Positions 56,676 through 64,000 of a stretch of DNA of 64,000 nt are shown here, in pieces. The translations under genes and the position numbers were made by a program. Below the pieces are notes generated by a model that saw only the letters and a list, made by a program, of their open reading frames with translations, had not been told where the DNA came from and ran no database searches. Origin of the DNA: Roseibium polysiphoniae. GTDB taxonomy: Bacteria; Pseudomonadota; Alphaproteobacteria; Rhizobiales; Stappiaceae. The DNA is taken from assembly GCF_014842925.1 (NCBI RefSeq), contig NZ_JACYXJ010000003.1:186001-250000 (forward strand). Direction: 5' to 3'. Each line of letters opens with the position of its first letter. Position 1 is the first letter of the stretch.

Positions 56676-57467
56676 ATGACCTCTGAAACGGGTGGCAAGA
56701 AGAAAGACGTGCTCCGGGAAACCGATGATGAGGCGAGGCGGCTTGCCAAGGATTTGATGCGCACTGCGCGTTTCGGAGCGATTGCGGCCCTCGAGCCTGA
56801 GAGTGGCCATCCCCTGGCAAGCCGGGTCGCCGTTGCAAGCGACATGGACGGGACGCCTTGCATCTTGATCTCGACTCTATCTGGTCATACGGCTGCGCTG
56901 CATGCCGACTCGCGCTGTTCTCTTTTGCTTGGAGAGCCCGGCAAGGGAGATCCGCTGGCACACCCTCGCGTGACCCTGTTTTGCCGCGCAGATCGGCTCG
57001 AACGGGGAGGTGCGGATCATGAGCGCGTCCGCCGCCGTTATCTGGCGCGTCACCCGAAAGCCGCGCTTTATGTTGATTTCGGCGACTTTGCCTTCTTTAG
57101 GCTGAAGGCTGAACGGGCGAGTCTGAACGGTGGTTTCGGCAAGGCCTATGCCTTGAATGAGGGCGACTTCATCTTGCCCGAAGAAAGTTGGTGCGATCTT
57201 GCTGGTGCAGAGGAAGGGGCCGTTGGCCACATGAATGAGGACCATGGCGACGCCATCAAGCTCTATGCCGAAGTTCTCTTAAAGCAGTCGGAAGCGAACT
57301 GGACGCTGACGAGCCTTGATCCGGAGGGGCTGGATCTGCAGGCTGGTGATCGGACTGCGCGGCTTTGGTTCGACGAGCCGCTCACCAATATGGTAGCGCT
57401 TCGGCCGGTCCTCGTGACCTTGGCGAAATCTGCGCGGGCGTTGCAGGAGGCCGGTGCGACTTCCTGA
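56676..57467 (+). CDS. HugZ-like haem-utilisation / FMN-binding split-barrel protein
   Basis: The 263-residue protein has a pyridoxamine-phosphate-oxidase-like split barrel (HPLASRVAVASDMDGTPCIL, then STLSGHTAALHADSRCSLLL) and a C-terminal DUF2470 domain (GHMNEDHGDAIKLYA). This pair is the HugZ layout; HugZ binds and breaks down haem. The ATG at 56676 has AGGAG 7 bases upstream; the ATG at 56670 is too close to it. No haem transporter is near. A general flavin-binding role is the alternative. Confidence 0.8.
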   Translation: MTSETGGKKKDVLRETDDEARRLAKDLMRTARFGAIAALEPESGHPLASRVAVASDMDGTPCILISTLSGHTAALHADSRCSLLLGEPGKGDPLAHPRVTLFCRADRLERGGADHERVRRRYLARHPKAALYVDFGDFAFFRLKAERASLNGGFGKAYALNEGDFILPEESWCDLAGAEEGAVGHMNEDHGDAIKLYAEVLLKQSEANWTLTSLDPEGLDLQAGDRTARLWFDEPLTNMVALRPVLVTLAKSARALQEAGATS

Positions 57468-57476
57468 GCATTGATC

Positions 57477-59225
57477 TCAAGCTGCGCGGATGGTCGTTAG
57501 GAAACGATCCAGCTCGCCGTTCAGCATGTCTGACTGATGGGAAAGATTGGCAACCGTCGAGCGAACCTGTTCGGCGCTTGCGCTCGATTGGGTTGCCGCT
57601 GTGCTGACATCAGTGATGTTGACCGAGATATCTTCGCTGCCGGCGGCCACGCCGTTGGTGTTGCGAGCGATCTCGTCGGTCACTGCATTCTGCTCCTCGA
57701 CTGCGGAGGCAATGCCGGTGACCTGCTGGTCGATGTTGGAGATGGCAGTCACGACCGTCTGGATGGAATTGAAGGTGTTTTCCGATCCACTTTGAAGTTG
57801 GGCCACCAGTTCGCTGATGTCCTCTGTCGCTCGGCCGGTCTGAGTGGCAAGGGCTTTGACCTCTGCGGCGACGACGGCAAAGCCCTTTCCGGACTCTCCG
57901 GCTCTGGCTGCCTCGATCGTTGCGTTCAGGGCCAGCAGGTTGGTCTGTTCGGCGATGTCGTTGATGAGTTTCACCACGTCACCAATCCGCTGGGCGGCCT
58001 CCGACAGATTTGTGACCGATGCGGTCGACGCCTCTGCCTTTTCACGGGTGACGGTGGTCTCGCTCATGGCCCGGGACACTTGCCGGCTGATTTCCTGAAC
58101 CGAAGAGGACAACTCTTCGGTCGCCGAGGCAACGGTCTGGATGTTGGTCGATGCCTCATTGGCGGCCGCTGCGACCGTATTGGCGCGGTCAGAGGTCTGG
58201 ATTGATGTCGCGGACAAGGAGTTGGCGGTTCCTTCAAGCTCGTGAACCGCAACTGAGATTTCATCGGAGACGCTTTTCACCGTGCGTTCCAGCTCGTCCG
58301 CCAGGCGCATGGTGGCCTCGCGTTTTTCCTGGACGATCCGTTCTTCCTCTTCCTTTGCTTCCAGGCGCAGGCGCTCGATTTCGATCATGGTCGCCTTGAA
58401 CTTTTCGAAGGCTTCGGCGACCTGCCCAATTTCGTCCCGGCTTTTGACATGGACGCTGGCGCTCGTATCCCCTTTGGCCAGACTGGCGAGAGCCGATGCG
58501 ACTGCGCGCAGCGGCCGGGCAATCCCGACTGCAGCGAAAACAAAGGCAATGACGGCGCCGACGATGGTCGAGAGGATCGAAAGGATTGCGAGTTGCTTGA
58601 TGCCTTCCTTTTCATGGGCAACGGCGGTACGGGCAGATTCGCTTGTGGAATTTTCCAGCTCCTGCTGCAGGTTCACAAGGGCATGGTCCAGATTTTCTTC
58701 CTCGATCTCGATCTTGCGGGCCATGAGGCTGGCTTTTTCAAGGTCTCCCGCCTCGATCACCTCTATGATCTCTTCCACATGCCCTTCGTACACGGCGTGC
58801 TCGACTTCGATGGCTTTCAGCCTCGAGAGCACGGATTTGAACTTCTCGCGATCCTTAGAAGCCTTTGAGTTTTCAAGAGCACGCTCGGCGAGGTGTTCAC
58901 TCTCGATGATCTCCTGGTCCACTTGCCGGGCGAGGCGCATGAACTCTTCTTCCGTATGAAGGAGAGCTGCATGGTCCCTGTTGTCCTTGACACCGGCCAT
59001 GCGCAGCATCCGCTCGAGCAAGATGGCCTGTTGGAGTTGGTGCGAGGTCACGGCGCTGACCGTCTTGGTCAAGGGGATGTCATTTTCAGAGATCGAGCTC
59101 AGCTCCTGGCCGATGTTGTTCATCTGAACAATACCGATCGTGGCAACGGCTATCGTTGCTGTGCTGACAAGCCCAACCAGGGCAAGAATTTTGGTGGAAA
59201 CGCTGCGAGGTTGAAAAATGCGCAT
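57477..59225 (-). CDS. Methyl-accepting chemotaxis protein
   Basis: The 582-residue receptor has membrane helices near residues 14-35 and 185-210, a periplasmic four-helix-bundle sensor between them (repeated charged helices such as [20 protein letters not shown]), a HAMP domain ([16 protein letters not shown]) and a signalling domain with the tip [20 protein letters not shown]. It passes ligand signals to CheA/CheW. The ligand is unknown. The start at 59225 is preceded by AGAAGG. Confidence 0.93.
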   Translation of the reverse strand: MRIFQPRSVSTKILALVGLVSTATIAVATIGIVQMNNIGQELSSISENDIPLTKTVSAVTSHQLQQAILLERMLRMAGVKDNRDHAALLHTEEEFMRLARQVDQEIIESEHLAERALENSKASKDREKFKSVLSRLKAIEVEHAVYEGHVEEIIEVIEAGDLEKASLMARKIEIEEENLDHALVNLQQELENSTSESARTAVAHEKEGIKQLAILSILSTIVGAVIAFVFAAVGIARPLRAVASALASLAKGDTSASVHVKSRDEIGQVAEAFEKFKATMIEIERLRLEAKEEEERIVQEKREATMRLADELERTVKSVSDEISVAVHELEGTANSLSATSIQTSDRANTVAAAANEASTNIQTVASATEELSSSVQEISRQVSRAMSETTVTREKAEASTASVTNLSEAAQRIGDVVKLINDIAEQTNLLALNATIEAARAGESGKGFAVVAAEVKALATQTGRATEDISELVAQLQSGSENTFNSIQTVVTAISNIDQQVTGIASAVEEQNAVTDEIARNTNGVAAGSEDISVNITDVSTAATQSSASAEQVRSTVANLSHQSDMLNGELDRFLTTIRAA

Positions 59226-59629
59226 TTGTTCAAAACCTTCTCGTGCAGTGACTTGAGGTCGCAAGTTTCACGCAAGGTAGAGATTGAACTATTTACAACT
59301 GATGAATCTAGCATGGGTAAAGATATCAATTACAGGAAATATTTACGTATTTTTATTAAAATTTCGAGAAGTTTTTAAGTTATCCTAGAGTAATTTTTGT
59401 ATAATTTTGTGATATTTACAAATATTACTTATCGAAATTATGTGAGTGTTTTTATATTTCTATATAAAATATTTTTTATTTCATTTACTTGCGTATTTAA
59501 TGGAGATTATTTGATGGTTTCAGTCGTCTATTTTATTATTTCGGGAAAATAGAAGTATTAATAGAGGATCGAGCGCAATTCTGGTACAATTTAATGCATA
59601 CAGAATTGCGCCCAATTTCGTGTGTCGAA
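59226..59629. other. Strongly AT-rich intergenic island
   Basis: About 404 bases separate the chemoreceptor start from the hydantoinase stop. From 59280 to 59600 the sequence is far richer in A and T than the window around it, with many short A/T runs and no open frame of interest. It holds the chemoreceptor promoter and the 11-bp dyad at 59573-59611. Regions like this are typical targets of silencing proteins. Confidence 0.6.
59573..59611. repeat. Perfect 11-bp inverted repeat downstream of the hydantoinase gene
   Basis: GCGCAATTCTG at 59573-59583 and CAGAATTGCGC at 59601-59611 are exact reverse complements with 17 bases between, 18 bases past the hydantoinase stop. On the minus strand no T-tract follows, so it is not a standard terminator. 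It could protect the 3' end of the message or be a binding site. Confidence 0.65.
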
Positions 59630-62600
59630 CTATTGCGGGGAGGTCTTGCCCCAGCCGCCTGCGGTTGGCGTGATCACCGTGACGGCTTCACCGACCTCGA
59701 GAACGGTCTGGTCGCAGCCCTCAAGCTTTTCGACCTTGCCGTCCAGGCGCCGGACTTCGGTGCTGCCCAGTTCGCCGTTCTCACCGCCGGCCATGCCCTT
59801 CGGTTCGATCGTGCGATGTGACGCCAGGATCGCGCAGTCCATTTTCTCCAGGAAGCGAAGCGTGCGTCTGGTGCCGTCGCCGGCATGCCATTTGCCCTTG
59901 CCACCCGAGCCCTTGCGGATGTGGAAGTCTTCCAGCAGCACGGGGAAGCGGAACTCCAGCACTTCCGGATCGGTCAGGCGCGAGTTGGTCATGTGAACAT
60001 GAACACCGTCGGTGCCGTTGAAACCCGGGCCTGCCGGAGAACCGGAGCAGATGGTCTCATAGTACTGATAGGTGTCGTTGCCGAATGTCAGATTGTTCAT
60101 CGTGCCCTGGCTGTTCGACATGGCACCAAGGGCCGCAAACAGCGCATTGGTGACGTGCTGGGAGGTTTCCACGTTACCGGCAACCACAGCAGCCGGGTAG
60201 GAGGGACGCAGCATGCAGTCGTCCGGCAGGACGATGTTGATCGGCTTCAGGCACCCGGCGTTCATCGGGATGTCGCCTTCCACCATGACGCGGAAACAAT
60301 AGAGAACCGCCGCGCGGGTGACAGGTTCCGGCGCGTTGAAGTTGTTCGGTTTCACAGGCGATGTGCCGGTGAAATCGACCGTTGCTTCGCGGCTTTCCTT
60401 GTCGACCGTGATCTTGACCTTGATCACAGACCCCTGGTCGGTCGGGTATTCATACTCACTGTCGGTCAGGGCGGAAATCACCCGACGAACGCTTTCTTCT
60501 GCGTTGTCCTGCACATGGTTCATATAGGCCTGAACGACATCCAGACCGAAATGACCGACCATCTTGCGCAGTTCCTGCGTGCCTTTTTCGTTGGCTGCGA
60601 TTTGCGCCTTGAGGTCGGCCACGTTCTGGTGCGGGTTGCGTGCCGGATACTTGTGATCGGTCAGGAGGTGCACCAGCTCTTCTTCGCAGAAGCGCCCTTC
60701 ATCGACGATCTTGAAGTTGTCGAACAAAACGCCTTCTTCATCGACGGTCGTGGCGCGCGGGGTCATTGACCCAGGTGCAGATCCGCCGACATCGGCATGA
60801 TGCCCGCGAGAGGCTGACCAGAACAGGATCTCCTTACCGTTGTCGTCAAAGACTGGGGAGACCACGGTGATGTCCGGCAGGTGCGTGCCGCCATTGTAGG
60901 GGGCGTTCAGGGCGAAGACGTCGCCCGGTTTGATCTTGCCCTTGTTCAGCTTGATGACGGTTTCGACCGAACGGTCCATGGAACCCAGGTGCACCGGCAT
61001 GTGCGGCGCATTGGCAACAAGGGCACCAGAGGCGTCAAAGACGGCGCAGGAGAAATCCAGACGTTCCTTGATGTTCACCGAATAGGCGGTGTTTTGAAGT
61101 GTCACGCCCATTTGTTCAGCGATGGACATGAAGAGGTTGTTGAAGACCTCCAGCATGACCGGATCTGCATGGGTGCCAATGGCGTCGGTGCGATCAAGCG
61201 GAACCACCCGGTTCAGGATCACGTGATCCTTGGCGTTGATTTCCGCTTCCCAACCCGGTTCGACCACGATGGTCGCATGCGGCTCCATGATCAGGGCTGG
61301 GCCGGCGACGCGAATGCCCGGCTTCAGCACATCACGGGAGTAGATGTTGGCGTCATGCCATGCGCCCTCGGAGAAGAAACGCGTGGCCTTTGTTGCTGCG
61401 ACATCGCCCGAGGCCAGGCTGTGGTCCGGCTCGGCGATCCCAGCGCCGCCGCCGAAGGTTTCCACTTCAAGGGCTTCCACGACGACGGGCTTTTCCTCAT
61501 AGGCAAAGCCGAACTGTTTCTTGTGAGACACTTCGAAGGCATCGCGCATCTCTGTAACGCTGCTCAGCGCAACGGGTAGAGGCGTGTCTGTTCCGTCATA
61601 GCGCAGATGTGCAATTGCACGGGTCTCGCGGCCGTCAGCGCTGATGCTTTGCGCTTCCAGCTCAGCCTCGGTCAGAGCCGCGAGTTCATCGCGCAGTTTG
61701 CCAAGTTCTGGGATCAGGGCCTCATCCAGCGTCTTGACCACAGCCTGCTGACGGTTGGCGCGAATGTCCGCCAGACCCATGCCGTAAGCCGAGAGAATGC
61801 CGGAAAACGGATGCAGGATCACAGTCTTCATGCCGAGGCTGTCGGCGACGCGGCAGCCAGCCTGTCCACCGGCTCCGCCGAAGCAGGTGAGGGCGTATTC
61901 GGTGACATCATAGCCACGCTGGACCGAGATCTTCTTGATCGCATTGGCCATGTTCTCGACCGCAATCTTCAGAAAGCCATCGGCTACATCCTCAGGTGTG
62001 CGGCCGCCGCCGATTTCCGAGGCCATGGCGGTGAATTTCGATGTGACCGCATTCTCGTCCAGCGGCTCGTCCCGGTTCGGCCCGAAGATCTTCGGAAAAA
62101 ATTCAGGCGCAAGCTTGCCGGTCATCAGGTTGGCATCAGTGACGGTGAGGGGGCCGCCGCGGCGATAGCAGGCAGGGCCTGGGTTGGCACCTGCGCTGTC
62201 CGGACCGACCTGGAAGCGACCGTCCTTATAGTGCAGGATCGAGCCACCGCCGGCTGCGACCGTGTGGATCATCATCATCGGTGCGCGCATACGCACGCCG
62301 GCAACTTCGGTCTCGAAGGCACGCTCGTAGTCGCCGTCGTAGTGGCAGACGTCGGTTGAGGTGCCGCCCATGTCGAAGCCGATGATTTTGTCGAAACCGG
62401 CCATGCGCGAGGTTTCAACCGCGCCGACGACGCCGCCAGCCGGGCCTGAGAGGATTGCGTCCTTGCCCTGAAAGAGGTCCGCTGCGGTGAGGCCCCCGGA
62501 GGACTGCATGAACATGAGGCGCGGGCCTTCTCCAAGTTCATCTTGAACCTGTTTCACATAGCGGCGCAGGATGGGTGACAGATAGGCATCGACAACTGTT

Positions 62601-63223
62601 GTGTCGCCACGGCCGACCAGCTTCATGAGCGGCGAGACCTTGTGGGAAATGGAGATCTGCGGGAAGCCGATGTCACTGGCGATTGCGGCCAGCGTCACTT
62701 CATGGTCAGGATAAGCATAGGCGTGCATCAGGACAATCGCGATGGAGCGGATGCCATCGTCAAAGGCTGCCTGCATCTGCGTGCGGGCACTGTCTTCATC
62801 CAGCGGAGTCTCGGCTGTTCCTTCGGCGCGCACGCGCTCGGTGATCTCGTAGACTTTTTCGTAGAGAAGCTCGGGTTTGATGATTTCCTTGGCGAAGATG
62901 TCCGGACGGGCCTGATAGCCGATTTCCAGCGCGTCGCGGAAGCCTTTGGTGATGAACAGCGCGGTGCGTTCACCCTTTCGCTCGAGCAAGGCGTTGGTGG
63001 CGACGGTCGTGCCCATTTTTACCGTGGCAATCTGTTCGGCCGGAATAGGCGCTCCCATTGCGATGCCCATGAGTTCGCGAATGCCCTGGATCGCCGCGTC
63101 GCGATAGGCTTCCGGGTTTTCAGACAGAACCTTGTGCGGGTGGATGCTGCCATCAGGCGCGCGGCCAACGATATCGGTAAAGGTGCCGCCGCGATCAACC
63201 CAGAAATCCCACTTGGCCGTCAT
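59630..63223 (-). CDS. Fused hydantoinase/5-oxoprolinase (HyuA-HyuB type)
   Basis: The 1197-residue protein joins a HyuA-like ATPase half (residues 1-680; [46 protein letters not shown]) to a HyuB-like half (from about 690; [39 protein letters not shown]). This is the layout of eukaryotic and proteobacterial 5-oxoprolinase, which opens 5-oxoproline with ATP to glutamate. N-methylhydantoinase and acetone carboxylase share the halves, so substrate is not certain. Neighbours give no hint. Confidence 0.9.
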   Translation of the reverse strand: MTAKWDFWVDRGGTFTDIVGRAPDGSIHPHKVLSENPEAYRDAAIQGIRELMGIAMGAPIPAEQIATVKMGTTVATNALLERKGERTALFITKGFRDALEIGYQARPDIFAKEIIKPELLYEKVYEITERVRAEGTAETPLDEDSARTQMQAAFDDGIRSIAIVLMHAYAYPDHEVTLAAIASDIGFPQISISHKVSPLMKLVGRGDTTVVDAYLSPILRRYVKQVQDELGEGPRLMFMQSSGGLTAADLFQGKDAILSGPAGGVVGAVETSRMAGFDKIIGFDMGGTSTDVCHYDGDYERAFETEVAGVRMRAPMMMIHTVAAGGGSILHYKDGRFQVGPDSAGANPGPACYRRGGPLTVTDANLMTGKLAPEFFPKIFGPNRDEPLDENAVTSKFTAMASEIGGGRTPEDVADGFLKIAVENMANAIKKISVQRGYDVTEYALTCFGGAGGQAGCRVADSLGMKTVILHPFSGILSAYGMGLADIRANRQQAVVKTLDEALIPELGKLRDELAALTEAELEAQSISADGRETRAIAHLRYDGTDTPLPVALSSVTEMRDAFEVSHKKQFGFAYEEKPVVVEALEVETFGGGAGIAEPDHSLASGDVAATKATRFFSEGAWHDANIYSRDVLKPGIRVAGPALIMEPHATIVVEPGWEAEINAKDHVILNRVVPLDRTDAIGTHADPVMLEVFNNLFMSIAEQMGVTLQNTAYSVNIKERLDFSCAVFDASGALVANAPHMPVHLGSMDRSVETVIKLNKGKIKPGDVFALNAPYNGGTHLPDITVVSPVFDDNGKEILFWSASRGHHADVGGSAPGSMTPRATTVDEEGVLFDNFKIVDEGRFCEEELVHLLTDHKYPARNPHQNVADLKAQIAANEKGTQELRKMVGHFGLDVVQAYMNHVQDNAEESVRRVISALTDSEYEYPTDQGSVIKVKITVDKESREATVDFTGTSPVKPNNFNAPEPVTRAAVLYCFRVMVEGDIPMNAGCLKPINIVLPDDCMLRPSYPAAVVAGNVETSQHVTNALFAALGAMSNSQGTMNNLTFGNDTYQYYETICSGSPAGPGFNGTDGVHVHMTNSRLTDPEVLEFRFPVLLEDFHIRKGSGGKGKWHAGDGTRRTLRFLEKMDCAILASHRTIEPKGMAGGENGELGSTEVRRLDGKVEKLEGCDQTVLEVGEAVTVITPTAGGWGKTSPQ

Positions 63224-63311
63224 CTTGAAAACCCTCTTGTTATTTCCGGACGCGTTTTGATCCGGTTTTGGAATGTGATGAACTTGAGCCTAGAACAACG
63301 ATTACAAAATG

Positions 63312-63326
63312 TCGATAAATTATCGA
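63312..63326. promoter_or_regulatory. 15-bp palindrome between hydantoinase and GT87-like genes
   Basis: TCGATAA-A-TTATCGA is a perfect 7+1+7 dyad, 89 bases upstream of the hydantoinase start. It is AT-rich with a central base and could be an operator for that gene. No regulator gene is adjacent. Confidence 0.45.
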
Positions 63327-63453
63327 TGTAAATTCTTGTTGGCCGTTTGGAGGTAAATTTGCCGATGGTTTAGAGGATCTTCAGAGCCGCCTCCTAAAAT
63401 AGGTGCCATTGCGTGCGGGCCGGTGGTGAGGCCACAGATTTCGGAGCATATCA

Positions 63454-64000
63454 ATGGCTGTGAACGACGATGGCAAGACAGGCTCTCAGTTAAAGAGCGC
63501 GCGTAGCGGTTTCGAGGTCGCCATCGAGCGGTTCCTGACCGGTGAGGCGGCCAAAGGCGTTGCGGCCTTTCTTGTTGTTGCGCTTGTGGTGCGGCTTCTT
63601 CTTGATATTGCGAACACCTACATCGGTACGGGGAAACCCTTCTTCGCAGATTTCATTTCCTTTTGGACGGCCGCGAACAGTGCGGTGAACGGCGATTTCC
63701 TGCTTCCCTATCATTTCGAGGAGTTTTCTGTCCGGCAGGTGGAGTTGTTCGAGCGGGGCCAGTTCGCGTTTTTCTACCCACCCACATGGTTGCTCTACCT
63801 ACTGCCCTTTGGTTTGCTGCCCTATGAGGCGGCAGTCATCCTTTTTGAAGCCATCACGCTTAGCGCAGCGTGTCTCGTGCTTGCGCTGCTGGCACGTCGA
63901 ATGAATGCGGTTTGGATGGTGTTTGTGTTTCCGGGCCTGGCATTCGGCGTACTGCACGGTCAAAACAGTCTTCTGAATGTTGCGCTTTTTGGGGGCGCAC
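63454..64000 (+). CDS. GT87/DUF2029-like membrane protein, N-terminal part (window edge)
   Basis: The frame starts at ATG 63454 with GGAG at 63442-63445 and is open to the right edge (182 residues visible). A soluble start (MAVNDDGKTGSQLKSARSGF) is followed by a first membrane helix (VAAFLVVALVVRLLLDIA), then FFADFISFWTAANSAVNGDF and FYPPTWLLYLLPFGLLPYEA, the pattern of polyprenol-phosphate mannosyltransferase-like GT87 proteins. Part of the family acts in glycan or lipid modification. The C-terminal part lies outside, so length and function are uncertain. Confidence 0.75.
   Translation, partial: MAVNDDGKTGSQLKSARSGFEVAIERFLTGEAAKGVAAFLVVALVVRLLLDIANTYIGTGKPFFADFISFWTAANSAVNGDFLLPYHFEEFSVRQVELFERGQFAFFYPPTWLLYLLPFGLLPYEAAVILFEAITLSAACLVLALLARRMNAVWMVFVFPGLAFGVLHGQNSLLNVALFGGA

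Overview
The window looks like chromosome of a marine or coastal alphaproteobacterium of the order Hyphomicrobiales, most like the Stappiaceae (Roseibium/Labrenzia type). This rests on high-GC coding DNA with AT-rich intergenic gaps, a BA14K-family protein, two DUF2336 proteins, a PAS-type histidine kinase with a stand-alone response regulator, an ArsR-methyltransferase/metF/metH operon, TRAP transporters, and small GTCATCC...GGATCCA hairpin repeats. The genus is inference. I see no rRNA, tRNA, CRISPR, insertion sequence, phage gene or plasmid origin.

Layout. 1-3.2 kb: an edge-truncated SH3-like secreted protein, a winged-helix regulator with a long helical C-terminus, and a YaeQ protein. 3.5-8.7 kb: a polar amino acid ABC transporter operon ending in a D-amino-acid aminotransferase-like gene, with a divergent LysR gene. 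8.7-13 kb: pncB and a homodimeric pyruvate-dehydrogenase-E1-like enzyme divergent from an Lrp/AsnC regulator. 13-15.3 kb: a di-haem peroxidase-like protein, a Sel1-repeat protein and a small Dabb protein. 15.3-22.9 kb: the most notable locus. A minus-strand operon encodes a flavin-dependent monooxygenase, an aldo/keto reductase, a flavin reductase and a three-part TRAP transporter, divergent from a GntR regulator plus a Gfo/Idh/MocA-fold protein. This matches the sulfoquinovose monooxygenase (sulfo-SMO) pathway, with a TRAP transporter in place of the ABC importer and a candidate NAD-dependent sulfoquinovosidase (GH188-like) in place of the classical GH31 enzyme.

23-28.2 kb: a copper-defence cluster (copA, cueR-like, two cytochromes c, multicopper oxidase) with a clear MerR-type promoter (19-nt spacer) in front of copA. 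28.4-31.1 kb: PAS histidine kinase, response regulator and a small membrane protein. 31.2-36.3 kb: hydroxypyruvate-isomerase-like gene, ferric-reductase-like flavoprotein with a coupled 45-residue membrane protein, and two tandem FAD amine oxidases. 36.3-36.9 kb: a mosaic of hairpin repeats. 36.9-40.8 kb: oxyR divergent from katG, then trmO. 41.1-46.1 kb: DUF2336, MscS channel, DUF1127 and a LysR gene. 46.2-52.7 kb: ArsR-methyltransferase fusion, metF and metH behind a perfect 18-bp palindrome, then azoR. 52.8-59.2 kb: a 27-residue membrane ORF, the second DUF2336 gene, LysE-type exporter, extensin-like, BA14K and HugZ-like genes, and a chemoreceptor. 59.6-64 kb: a fused hydantoinase/5-oxoprolinase and the start of a GT87-like membrane protein.

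The genes mostly form short local operons for nutrient uptake (amino acids, sulfosugar), redox and metal defence (oxyR-katG, copper, haem, quinone) and methyl-cycle upkeep. Function calls come from motifs and family knowledge read by eye; no database search was run.
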